Assembly: GCA_018266105.1 (NCBI GenBank) | Contig: JAFEBA010000092.1 | Coordinates: 1 to 54,842, forward strand | Source: a bacterium | Lineage (GTDB): Bacteria; Vulcanimicrobiota; Xenobia; Xenobiales; JADMJV01 | Length of the DNA: 54,842 nucleotides | Reading direction: 5' to 3' | Part shown: positions 30,928-39,232 of the stretch, piece after piece | How the letters are laid out: each line of letters opens with the position of its first letter | Numbering within the stretch: position 1 is the first letter of the stretch | Notes under the pieces: model-generated | Told to the model about the DNA's origin: nothing | Database searches by the model: none | The model's input: the letters and a program-made list of their open reading frames with translations, nothing else | Program-made: the position numbers and the translations under genes

Positions 30928-32813
30928 AAGCCATCGATTGGGCAGGCGGCCTGTGTATCCTGATTCCTTTCCTGGCCCTGTGCCTGCTCAGTCAGAATCC
31001 GATCAACCTCGGCCTGACCGGGCTGGCGCTGGTGCTGCTCTTCCTGCGTGGCCGCCTGGAGGTGAGCCGAACTGGCTGGTTGCTGTGGTCTTTGCTGGGA
31101 GTTGTGGCCTTCATGCTGATTTTCAGGAACACTTCCTGGGCCACCAATTCCGGTCTGGTCTATGGCAATTTCTATCCCTTGGCCCTATCCCTGGGTTGGG
31201 CCACGCTGATGGCGCTGCTGCGGCGTCACACCCGCGGCCAGTATTGGATGGCTCTGACCCTCAGCGGCCTGTTTTTCCTGCTGACCGGGCTGAACACCGG
31301 GCCTGAGCTGATTCCTTTTGCCCTGCTCTCGACGTTCTGGATGTTGTTGTTCTGCATTTCTTCGCGCCAGTTTTTGACGGATACACGCCAGAGCTGGGGG
31401 TCTTGGGCGGTCATGCTGGCGGCCCTGGGCCTGACCGGTGTCACCTCTGCGGCCTTCACTTATAGCGAGGCTCAGTTCGGGTTCTTGATGCGTTTGCTGT
31501 CGATGGGTGGAGATGCCGGGCTGACCTTCCCGGCCCAAAACAATCTGAACACGATGCTCAATTCCGAGACCAACCCGGCGGTGGTGGTTCGTTGCTTTAC
31601 GCGCCAGGCCAACCCGTATCTGCCGGCCCGGGTCTATACCACTTTCAAGGAAAAGATCTGGACCGAGTTCGCACCATCCAGCCCGGCCCCATCCCAGCCC
31701 TCGGCTGAAGGCAACCGCTATTTGCTGGCCGACCCCCAGCCCGAGGTGAGCGACCGCATCAAGGTAGAGCGATTCGAAGTGCACGCTTCTCCGATCGTGC
31801 TTTTCTGCCCCCGAGATACCGTCTGGCTGGAGAGCAAGGACCCTGGACTGGCTTTACTCTCGGGGCACTTGCTTGAGCAGCGTGGTGGCGGAACCGACCT
31901 GCACGCCTATTCAGTGGCCCGGATTCCAAACAAAGATCTGGCGCCGCCCGAGAGCCCGGAATACGTCAAGGCCTGTTTGCAATTGCCGGATCATCTGGAT
32001 CCGGTCGTTGCCCGCACGGCCCGCTCGGTGATGAGCGGCGTGGAGGATCCGCGCCGCAAAGCAATGCAGTGCCAGCTTTGGTTCCAGAACAACTTTCAAT
32101 ACGGCTTCGGCTATGACTGGGCCGGGGCGAAGGATCCGATCGTTGAATTCCTGACCAAAAAACCACCGGCTCACTGTGAAATCTTTGCCGCCAGCATGAC
32201 TTTAATGTTGCGCACACAGGGTATTCCGGCCCGCTACATCAACGGTTTTGTCTGCGTCGAGCGAGCCTTTGGCGACGATTACTACATTGTGCGCGTGCGC
32301 GATGCGCACGCCTGGGTGGAGATCTGGGATGGGCAAAGCTGGCGGACCTACGATCCGACCCCGCCTTCAGCCATCCAGCCCCCTAAGGATTGGGGTGCCT
32401 GGTTCGATCGAATGCGTGAGGGCTTCAGCTACTATACCCGTGACCTGGCTAATCTGGACTGGCGTGCCTTGCTGGCCGCGGCCTGGGAGAGGAAAGTCTA
32501 CTTCGCGGGCTTGCTGATTCTCTATTTGTTGTGGCGCGCCCGCAAGACGCGATGGTTTCCGCGCTTCGGGCAGACTGTGCCCAAGGCTCCCGAATCAGAA
32601 TGGATTCGCAGCCTTTCTCAAGCTTTGCAGGCGCGCGACCAGGCTCGTCACGACTGGGAAACCCTGCTGCGTTGGGCTGAAAGGGTCGAAGACGCGGAAG
32701 TGAGCCAATGGCTACGGGATTATAGCGCTTATCGATATGGTGGCGCTCAGGAAGCGGGCCTGGGTGAGCGTCACGGGCAGTTGATCAGACGTCTTCAAAA
32801 TCCGACATCGTAG
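30924..32813 (+). CDS. Membrane transglutaminase-like protein (TgpA family style)
   Basis: A 629-aa protein starting with GTG overlapping the DUF58 stop. Residues 1-190 carry about six membrane helices. A periplasmic region leads to a transglutaminase-like domain with the full triad: Cys418 (PPAHCEIFA), His462 (DAHAWVE) and Asp477 (TYDPTPP). A last membrane helix near 525 is followed by a cytoplasmic tail with helical repeats. The architecture corresponds to TgpA-type proteins encoded with MoxR and DUF58. It is predicted to be a peptidase or crosslinker on the periplasmic face. Its end overlaps the convergent PilZ gene by 29 bp. Confidence 0.88.
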   Translation: MKAIDWAGGLCILIPFLALCLLSQNPINLGLTGLALVLLFLRGRLEVSRTGWLLWSLLGVVAFMLIFRNTSWATNSGLVYGNFYPLALSLGWATLMALLRRHTRGQYWMALTLSGLFFLLTGLNTGPELIPFALLSTFWMLLFCISSRQFLTDTRQSWGSWAVMLAALGLTGVTSAAFTYSEAQFGFLMRLLSMGGDAGLTFPAQNNLNTMLNSETNPAVVVRCFTRQANPYLPARVYTTFKEKIWTEFAPSSPAPSQPSAEGNRYLLADPQPEVSDRIKVERFEVHASPIVLFCPRDTVWLESKDPGLALLSGHLLEQRGGGTDLHAYSVARIPNKDLAPPESPEYVKACLQLPDHLDPVVARTARSVMSGVEDPRRKAMQCQLWFQNNFQYGFGYDWAGAKDPIVEFLTKKPPAHCEIFAASMTLMLRTQGIPARYINGFVCVERAFGDDYYIVRVRDAHAWVEIWDGQSWRTYDPTPPSAIQPPKDWGAWFDRMREGFSYYTRDLANLDWRALLAAAWERKVYFAGLLILYLLWRARKTRWFPRFGQTVPKAPESEWIRSLSQALQARDQARHDWETLLRWAERVEDAEVSQWLRDYSAYRYGGAQEAGLGERHGQLIRRLQNPTS

Positions 32814-33522
32814 CGATGCGGCGATTGGCCGGGGCCCGTGAGCCGGTCAACTGGTGATCGATAAAGTCTTCCAAACGTGCGGTGACGCCCGCGTCCAGCG
32901 GACTGAACTGCAGGCCAATCACGTACTGACCCAAAGTGTTGGCCTCCTGCCAGGTGACTCGTGCCACCACTTCGATGGGGGGCTTGTCATACTCCAGCAA
33001 GATGCGGAAGGGGATGTCCACATCTTCAGGCAGCGGGTAGTCGTGGCTGATCTTCATGCCTGTGGTGGAAATGTCGAGCGTAAATACACCGAACTTTTGC
33101 GAGGTGGAACCGACCACCATCTCTACCACCAGGATGCGCTGCAAGCGCACGGAGGTGCGTTTGTTCTCGGGCGAGTGACGGTCCAGGAAGGCGCGGATCT
33201 CGTCCTGGGCTTCGCCCGAGACGTCCATGAACTTCAGTCCGGCGACGTGCATGCCGCCGATCAGCTCCTTTTGCCAGATGGCTTCCACGTTCAGATCGAT
33301 GGGGCGGTCCAGCAACAGGCGAAGCGGCAGCGATTCGCCGCTGGGAAAAGAGAGGTCGGTGTGCACTCGCATCCCGGACTCGGACAGATCGTAAATGTGA
33401 AGGAAGCAGTTTTGCGGGGTTACCGGTCCCAAAATCTCCGCCGCAAAAATGCGTTGAACCTTGATTTTTCGACGCCGTTCTCGGCGACGCTCAGGCAATT
33501 CTTGAGCCGATTCTACAGTCAC
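32785..33522 (-). CDS. Tandem PilZ-domain protein
   Basis: 245 aa from GTG at 33522, chosen because AAAGG lies 6 nt upstream; a longer start at 33549 is less likely. Two PilZ-like beta-barrels are seen. The first has an Arg-rich switch (ERRRERRRK) followed by YDLSESGMRV, the second NKRTSVRLQ followed by DISTTGMKIS, each matching the RxxxR plus D/NxSxxG pattern that binds cyclic di-GMP in the family. The second RxxxR is imperfect. No output domain is attached, so it may act as an adaptor. It is cytoplasmic, and overlaps the transglutaminase gene at its 3' end. Confidence 0.8.
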   Translation of the reverse strand: MTVESAQELPERRRERRRKIKVQRIFAAEILGPVTPQNCFLHIYDLSESGMRVHTDLSFPSGESLPLRLLLDRPIDLNVEAIWQKELIGGMHVAGLKFMDVSGEAQDEIRAFLDRHSPENKRTSVRLQRILVVEMVVGSTSQKFGVFTLDISTTGMKISHDYPLPEDVDIPFRILLEYDKPPIEVVARVTWQEANTLGQYVIGLQFSPLDAGVTARLEDFIDHQLTGSRAPANRRIATMSDFEDV

Positions 33523-33584
33523 TGAAAACCTTTCCCCAGCACAGGCCATAGGAGGGCGTCAGGCCGGGTCGAACCTCTTCACTT

Positions 33585-33959
33585 ATGCACATCGTTCGCG
33601 CCCTGCTGCTCGCTTGCCTTGTTTTCCTGCCGGCTCAAGCCGAATTCCATTCTGTGGACGGCTCCAAAAAAGAGGTCGACATCGAGACCCTGGTCGTTCC
33701 CGAGCGGCACAACATCATCTGCTTTTATTCGGCCAATAACTCCATCTGCCGCGCTCTCTATCCGGAGTTTGTCAAACTGGGTTCGCGTCGATTGACTGAG
33801 TTTCATCTGGTGGACGTGGGCACGGTGACCTCACCAACCTCCAAGAAGTATACCCTGACCTCAGTGCCCTACTTTGTGATCTATAACAATCGGGGCAAAC
33901 TGGTGAGCGAAGGCGCACCTGCCTACAAGCAGGTCACCGATTGGATCGCCGGTAAATAA
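33585..33959 (+). CDS. Exported thioredoxin-fold protein with a single active-site Cys
   Basis: A 124-aa protein with a signal peptide (about 1-19, ending PAQA). The fold reads through the usual pattern: strand, IICFYSANNSICRALYP, strand, and the cis-Pro motif SVPYFVIYNN. At the active site the CxxC pair is reduced: by alignment, Asn52 takes the place of the nucleophilic Cys and Cys55 is the resolving position. Thiol-disulfide exchange is thus unlikely to be normal. It may be a thiol-holding, chaperone-like or inactive derivative. It stands alone, with a short hairpin at its stop facing the convergent gene. Confidence 0.75.
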   Translation: MHIVRALLLACLVFLPAQAEFHSVDGSKKEVDIETLVVPERHNIICFYSANNSICRALYPEFVKLGSRRLTEFHLVDVGTVTSPTSKKYTLTSVPYFVIYNNRGKLVSEGAPAYKQVTDWIAGK

Positions 33960-33969
33960 AGGCCCCGCC

Positions 33970-34899
33970 TCAGTAACTCAGTGAGGGGCTGGTGGGGACG
34001 GCTCTCCACAGGCCGCCGCAATCGTCGTCGTCGGTCACGTAGGCCGGTCCGTAGCCGGGCCGGTCACTGGGGCAAATTCCCTCAATTTTGCAGCCATCCA
34101 CCCACCACACGTCCTGGTTTTCGCTCGCTCTGTGAAAGGGAGCCTTCAGGTTTTCGGTCAGAGTGCCGGCCAGAAAGATCAGGGACCGATTGGGTCCGAG
34201 TTTTCCAGGAGTGCTGCAGGAGCTGATGTAAAGGTGATGCTGTTCATCCAGGAACATGTCGCTCAGGGTGCGGGCAAACGGTCCCAGCCGTCGGGGTAAG
34301 TGGATCTCGGTCCCCTTCAGGCCCTCCTTGGTCCACTCCAGGCTGTTTTTATCGCGATCCAGGACTCCCCAATAAAGACGACCGGGTTCCTCCGAACGGC
34401 CACCCCGTCCGCCCAAAACCACCAACCAGCGGTTTCCTTCCAGTTTGAGGGTTGCCAGGCCTTCGATCTCCTGCTCCAGCCCCTGGGGCATCGAGTAGCG
34501 GCCCTTCACGGCCAGCGCCGGCTTGGACCCGTCCAGGCGACTGATCCAGTAGAGGTGTCCATATTGCCCTTTGAAATAGCCGGATTCGCAAGCCAGAAAC
34601 TGTCCGGTTTCGCCCTCCAGGGGGGCCAGCGATTCCAGGTCGTTGCTCTCCGGGCCCGACCAGTCGCATTCGACCGGCTCATAAGAGAGTCGTTTGTCGG
34701 TGGAGATGAGTCCGAAGCGCGGCTCCTTCTCTCCATACTTTAAATCGTGGGTCACCAGATAGCGGGCGGGAGACCAGCGAACGACACCTGAACAGGGCGG
34801 AATCCCGTCCGGGACGATGGCGTTTTCATTCATTGGGGCGCTGTAGGCGGCCAGTCCCAAACAGCCCGCCATCAACCACAGTGAGAGGCGCATTTTCAT
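33970..34899 (-). CDS. Exported protein of unknown function, possible beta-propeller
   Basis: About 309 aa from ATG 34899, just after the GST stop. A signal sequence is present (LSLWLMAGCLGLAAYSA); MAGC could be a lipobox, though the -3 residue is Met, so lipid attachment is uncertain. The mature part alternates short beta strands with Trp and Gly turns (YGHLYWISRLDGSKP, GRLYWGVLDRDKNS), a pattern seen in propeller-like exported proteins. Several Cys residues (CSGV, CDWSG, CESG, CSTPG, CPSDRPG) may form disulfides. No catalytic motif recognised. It follows the GST gene on the same strand with the stop and start nearly touching. Confidence 0.6.
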   Translation of the reverse strand: MKMRLSLWLMAGCLGLAAYSAPMNENAIVPDGIPPCSGVVRWSPARYLVTHDLKYGEKEPRFGLISTDKRLSYEPVECDWSGPESNDLESLAPLEGETGQFLACESGYFKGQYGHLYWISRLDGSKPALAVKGRYSMPQGLEQEIEGLATLKLEGNRWLVVLGGRGGRSEEPGRLYWGVLDRDKNSLEWTKEGLKGTEIHLPRRLGPFARTLSDMFLDEQHHLYISSCSTPGKLGPNRSLIFLAGTLTENLKAPFHRASENQDVWWVDGCKIEGICPSDRPGYGPAYVTDDDDCGGLWRAVPTSPSLSY

Positions 34900-34900
34900 A

Positions 34901-35659
34901 TTATAAGCGACGTTTGCGCCAGTCTTTATACAGGCTTTGCACAAATTTTCCGGCTGGCGTCTCTCTCCAACGCTTCACTTCATCACGCACCTCGTCGGGC
35001 GCGTCCTGGAAGTTCAGACTGGCCCCGCCCCACTCGGGCAGGCAGAGAGCGGCCCCGGCATAGGCGCCAAAGACGATGTCAGCGGCCGTCAGCTTGTCTC
35101 CATAAAGATAATTCTTGCCCCCGTGCAGCAAGTGGTCGACCGACTCGAAGAACTGGCCGATACGCTTGACGCTCATTTTAAAGTTGCCGGGATTGAGCTT
35201 CATCTTCGACTTGAACCCGAAATGAACGAAGAAGGACAGCCAGCGGAATTTTTTGACCTGATCCTCAGGAACGCCTCGGCTGCACAGCTCCGCGAACTGT
35301 GTACGGGTTAAGTAGGTGTTGAGGAAGCCTATCACCTCGGGGGCCAGCTTGGAATCGCAGCGCTGGCAAAAGTCTTTGACCACCGAGCCCTGAATGGGAT
35401 CGTCGGGGAAGAGCTTCTGATGAGCCGGCAGCTGAGAGTCGACCCAACGTAGGATGTCGGAAGAGTCTGTGAAGACGTCCTTCTTGTGGACCACCAGGGC
35501 AGGGCAGGTTGTGCCGGCATGGATCCGCTTGAGAGCGGCTCGATGGAGTCCCGGGCAGCAGCGTTCCTCGGTGTAGCTACGACCTAGCAGATCGAGTGCC
35601 CAGCGAGCCTTTTCCGAGTAGGGGCTGGGACCCATTGTCACCAAATACAGGTTCGACAC
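34901..35659 (-). CDS. Glutathione S-transferase-like protein
   Basis: A 252-aa cytoplasmic protein. The N-terminal thioredoxin-like GST domain begins MSNLYLVTMGPSPYSEKARW and includes TCPALVVHKKDVFTDSSDIL, the cis-Pro and Ser/Asp glutathione-binding region. The C-terminal all-helical domain ends LYGDKLTAADIVFGAYAGAAL, a normal GST feature. The catalytic residue at the N-terminus would be in the PSPYSEK segment, where Ser or Tyr are candidates. GST partners in bacteria without glutathione are unknown. It precedes the exported unknown protein, its stop adjoining the next start. Confidence 0.8.
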   Translation of the reverse strand: MSNLYLVTMGPSPYSEKARWALDLLGRSYTEERCCPGLHRAALKRIHAGTTCPALVVHKKDVFTDSSDILRWVDSQLPAHQKLFPDDPIQGSVVKDFCQRCDSKLAPEVIGFLNTYLTRTQFAELCSRGVPEDQVKKFRWLSFFVHFGFKSKMKLNPGNFKMSVKRIGQFFESVDHLLHGGKNYLYGDKLTAADIVFGAYAGAALCLPEWGGASLNFQDAPDEVRDEVKRWRETPAGKFVQSLYKDWRKRRL

Positions 35660-35722
35660 GCCCCCCTACTTTGTATTTGAGCGTGGGTTTCCTCTAGAGT
35701 GCACTTCGGGTAGAAGCGGCTC

Positions 35723-37150
35723 ATGAAAAAGAGCCTGCTGCTGCTTCTCCTGGGCCTGACCGCCTTCGCTCCCGCTGAAGACGTTCGCCATTCGATTCTG
35801 GCCAATCCGGCAAGTCCGTATTTTGTGGATTTTGCCCACTACCCCAAGGCCGACCCGAGGCTACCTGTAGGGGTCTTCGACTCCGGCACGGGGGGACTGA
35901 CGGTGCTCAATGCAATCGTGCAGTATGACGAACACAATAACCAGAGCGGCGCCGACGGAGCCGACGGCAAACCCGATTTTGCCAGCGAAGATATGATTTA
36001 TCTGGCTGACCAGGCCAACATGCCCTACGGGAACTACCCTGGCGTCGGCAAGACGGACCTGCTGCTGGAGCATATCCTCAAGTGCGCTCAGTTTCTGTTG
36101 GGAAGTCGTTATTACGCCGATGGTCCGCGCACGGACAAAAAGCCCATCAAGGCCATGGTGATCGCCTGCAATACCGCCACCGCCTATGGCTTCTCCTCAA
36201 TCGTGGACTTGCTCAAGCAGGCACCCTCGGATCTGAAGGTGATTGGCGTGATTGATGCCGGTTCACGAGCCGCTCTGTCCAGTTTTCGCGCCGATGAGGA
36301 TGGCAGCATCGGCATTTTTGCTACTGCCGGTACGGTCTCGTCCAATGGTTACGTGACGTCGATTGAGAAGCTGCGCAAGCAAATGGGCTACACTGGCCAA
36401 CTGCAGACATACAGCCAGGGGGGCGTGGGCCTGGCCGAGTCGATCGACGAGGAACCTGATTTTATCGATCACAAGGCCCGCAGCGTGCGCAAGAACTATC
36501 GAGGCCCTTCGGTGGACCCATCCTTGCTGGCCTACTACCGCTTTGACCAGACGGACGGCAAGATGCTCTGCGAAGGCGACTGTTTGCAGATGAATGCCTC
36601 GGAGAACTACGCTCGCTATCATATCGTGTCGCTGGTGGAACAGATGCGCAAGACCCCTGGAGCCCGTCCGCTGAAGGCGCTGATCCTGGGCTGCACTCAC
36701 TATCCTTATGTTCAGAAGACCATCGCCCAGACTTTGGACGAACTGCGAGCTGAGGACCGCTATAAGGGGCTGATCGCGGATCGAGTCGTGCTGATTGACC
36801 CTTCAGTGAATACAGCTCGCGAGTTGTACAGATATCTTTACGATCACAAACTGCAGAATACACAAGGCTCGCTGGACAATGCTGAATTCTATATTTCAGT
36901 GCCCAACCCCGAGCTCAAGGGAGTGCAGTTGGAGGCCAACGGTGGGCGCTTTACATACGACTACAAATACGGCCGCGCGGCAGGCCAGGACCTGGCCTAT
37001 GTGCGCAACGTGCCTTTCAGCAGGGCCAATATCTCGGAAGACGTGGCGGCTCGTCTGCGCAGCCAAATACCCGTCGTTTACCGCTTGATTCAGCACTTTG
37101 ACGAGAGCAGTCCAAAAACTGCTTATCTCAAGCCTGCCGACAGACTATAG
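35723..37150 (+). CDS. Exported aspartate/glutamate racemase homologue
   Basis: A 475-aa protein with an N-terminal signal peptide (about 1-18, ends APA). The mature part is a MurI-like racemase: VGVFDSGTGGLTVL (Asp53-Ser54), YLADQANMPYGNYP, IACNTATAYGF with catalytic Cys149, and ILGCTHYP with catalytic Cys324. Both Cys of the racemase pair are kept. Normal MurI is about 270 aa and cytoplasmic; here there are roughly 70-100 aa insertions near 70-90 and 250-290, plus a C-terminal extension. An envelope location would change the usual role of supplying D-Glu for peptidoglycan precursors. It may recycle or form D-amino acids outside the inner membrane. Convergent with the SGNH hydrolase gene, overlapping 6 bp. 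Confidence 0.8.
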   Translation: MKKSLLLLLLGLTAFAPAEDVRHSILANPASPYFVDFAHYPKADPRLPVGVFDSGTGGLTVLNAIVQYDEHNNQSGADGADGKPDFASEDMIYLADQANMPYGNYPGVGKTDLLLEHILKCAQFLLGSRYYADGPRTDKKPIKAMVIACNTATAYGFSSIVDLLKQAPSDLKVIGVIDAGSRAALSSFRADEDGSIGIFATAGTVSSNGYVTSIEKLRKQMGYTGQLQTYSQGGVGLAESIDEEPDFIDHKARSVRKNYRGPSVDPSLLAYYRFDQTDGKMLCEGDCLQMNASENYARYHIVSLVEQMRKTPGARPLKALILGCTHYPYVQKTIAQTLDELRAEDRYKGLIADRVVLIDPSVNTARELYRYLYDHKLQNTQGSLDNAEFYISVPNPELKGVQLEANGGRFTYDYKYGRAAGQDLAYVRNVPFSRANISEDVAARLRSQIPVVYRLIQHFDESSPKTAYLKPADRL

Positions 37151-37798
37151 TTGCTGCTCCAGGTAGCGCCGTAGAACCGGAACCCAGACCGCATAGCCGG
37201 CCGGTTTCATGTGCAGCTGGTCCTCCCGATAGTATTCCTGGCGCGGTCGACCCTGTTCATCCAGGAGCAGACCGCTCACGTCGATGAAATCCAGTCGTGG
37301 GTTCTTCTGACAGTAGGACTGAATCTGGGCGTTGGCCGCCCGATACTGGCTCTCGAATTGCGTTCTCGAGGGAGGCATGGCCATGGAGACGTAGGCGACA
37401 CGGGTCTCGGGCAACTGGGTGCGCAGATGCTGAATCAGGTGCTGAAAGTCCGAGCTCACCTGTTCGGCCGGATGACCATCGGCAATATCGTTGGTTCCTG
37501 CATACAGCAACACCAGTCGAGGCCGGTATGGAAAGCAAATTCTTTCCAGATAATGGTCAACTTCAGGGATGGTGCTTCCGCCAAAACCTCGATTCAAGGC
37601 GTGGAAGCGAGCGAATTCGCGCTCCAGGTCGTGTCCCCAGAGGGTAAAGGTGGAACTCCCCAAGAAGAGAGTGCCGCCGGTTCCAGGGGAGTTGAGCCTA
37701 TCAGAGGATTCGTAGGCAGCAATTGCGCTTTCAAAGCGGTCCAGAGGAAGGGCGAGCAGGGGGAGGGTGAGCATAAACCAGATAAGCCAGTGTCGCAT
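37145..37798 (-). CDS. Exported SGNH/GDSL hydrolase
   Basis: A 217-aa protein from ATG 37798. It has a signal peptide (MRHWLIWFMLTLPLLALPLD) and SGNH blocks in order: block I FLGSSTF (Ser nucleophile in GSS), block II NRGFGGST (Gly), block III YAGTNDIA (Asn), and block V EDQLHMKPAGY (Asp and His). The layout is that of esterases and acetyl hydrolases that trim O-acyl groups from sugars or peptidoglycan. No substrate is evident. The 112-bp gap to the divergent TolC gene is AT-rich and holds no assigned site. Confidence 0.85.
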   Translation of the reverse strand: MRHWLIWFMLTLPLLALPLDRFESAIAAYESSDRLNSPGTGGTLFLGSSTFTLWGHDLEREFARFHALNRGFGGSTIPEVDHYLERICFPYRPRLVLLYAGTNDIADGHPAEQVSSDFQHLIQHLRTQLPETRVAYVSMAMPPSRTQFESQYRAANAQIQSYCQKNPRLDFIDVSGLLLDEQGRPRQEYYREDQLHMKPAGYAVWVPVLRRYLEQQL

Positions 37799-37909
37799 GG
37801 GACATTTATGCCCCATGGCTTCGACTGAAAACAGCTTTTTATTGATTCTTTCTTTACTTAATTCGCCCAGGAGGCCCTGACGGATCGGAGAAAGTCCGGC
37901 GGCTTCGTT

Positions 37910-39232
37910 ATGTTGAGAGGAATTTTGATAGCTGCTTTGGGCCTGGCTTTGCCGTGGTTGGCTCGCGCACAGCCAGTCTCGGCCCCGACTGATTTGCCGC
38001 CGCCCAGCGTGACCCCTCACGAACAACTGCCTCTGTCTCTGGACGAAGCCATCAACGAAGCCCTGAACAGCAATCTCGAACTTCTGGCCAAGCGCTTTGA
38101 CCTCAATATCGCCGAAGCTCGTAAAATTACGGCCGGGATGCATCCCAACCCCACTTTGAGCCTGGGTGCCGATCACCTCGACTTTTTGGGCACCGGCTTC
38201 GATGAGGTCAATACCGCCGGTCCCAGCGAGTATTCTGGAAGGCTAGATTTTACCTTTGAAGGTGGCGGCAAGCGGGCCCGGCGACTGGAAGTGGCCGAAC
38301 TGGCCCGCCAGGTGACCGTATTCCAATTGCGCGACGCGGCCCGTCAATTGATCCTGGACGTGGACAACGCCTATGTCGAGGTGCTGCTGGCTCGAGGAAA
38401 TCTGGCCCTGGCTCAGCAGAACCGCAGCGCATTCTCGCGAATCACCCGTATCAGCAGAGAGCGTGTGCGGGCTGGCGACCTGGCCCGGGTGGAGCTGATG
38501 CGCACCCAACTGGCCGAGTTGCAATACGACAACAGCGTGATTTTATCCGACTCACGGCTGCGCACGGCCAAGCAGAAATTGATGCTGCTGATGGGTCGCA
38601 CCCGGGACGTGGCTGAAGATATCGAGCTGGAAGGAAGTTTGCCCCGGCCCCCCGTCAATCTGGCCCGGGCTGATTTGGAAAAAATCGCCCTGACCCAGCG
38701 ACCTGACTATCTGGCGCTGTTGCGTGATCAGGAGCGTTCAGAGGCGGGCATTCGCCTGGAAGAGGCCAACGGCAAACCCAACTATGTAGGCGGTTTCGAA
38801 TACCGGCGCCAGCAGGGCTTTGCCGGCAAGGGCAACATGCTGGGCTTCTTCTTCAGTATGCCCATTCCGATTTTTGACACCAACGAGGGTGAAATCGCGC
38901 GCGCTCGCCACGAGTATGATCAGGTGGTGGCTCGGGCCAAAGCTTTGGAAGCCCAGATTCGTCAGGAACTGGCTTCGGCCGCCCAGCAGTTGCAGGCCGC
39001 TGAACGCACCGTGCGCCAGATCGAGAGCCACATGCTGACCCAGGCCCGCCAGGTATTAGACACCATGGAGTACTCTTATCGGGGAGGCCATGCGACTCTG
39101 GTCGAACTTCTGGACGCGCAACGCTCTTACAACGACATTATGGTCAGTTACAATGAAGCCCTGGCGGAGTATGCTCGCAGTCGTTTTCTGCTCTACTCCA
39201 TTACGGGCCAGGGAGGTAGCCTTGAGAAATAA
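37910..39232 (+). CDS. TolC-family outer-membrane efflux protein (CzcC-like)
   Basis: A 440-aa protein with a signal peptide (LALPWLARA, residues 1-20). The two repeats of the outer-membrane factor are recognisable: LSLDEAINEALNSNLELLAKR and a second half ending TLVELLDAQRSYNDIM and LLYSITGQ. It is the outer-membrane channel of a tripartite export system with the adaptor and RND pump genes directly downstream. The stop overlaps the adaptor start by 11 bp. The CzcC-type assignment rests on the RND partner. Confidence 0.9.
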   Translation: MLRGILIAALGLALPWLARAQPVSAPTDLPPPSVTPHEQLPLSLDEAINEALNSNLELLAKRFDLNIAEARKITAGMHPNPTLSLGADHLDFLGTGFDEVNTAGPSEYSGRLDFTFEGGGKRARRLEVAELARQVTVFQLRDAARQLILDVDNAYVEVLLARGNLALAQQNRSAFSRITRISRERVRAGDLARVELMRTQLAELQYDNSVILSDSRLRTAKQKLMLLMGRTRDVAEDIELEGSLPRPPVNLARADLEKIALTQRPDYLALLRDQERSEAGIRLEEANGKPNYVGGFEYRRQQGFAGKGNMLGFFFSMPIPIFDTNEGEIARARHEYDQVVARAKALEAQIRQELASAAQQLQAAERTVRQIESHMLTQARQVLDTMEYSYRGGHATLVELLDAQRSYNDIMVSYNEALAEYARSRFLLYSITGQGGSLEK

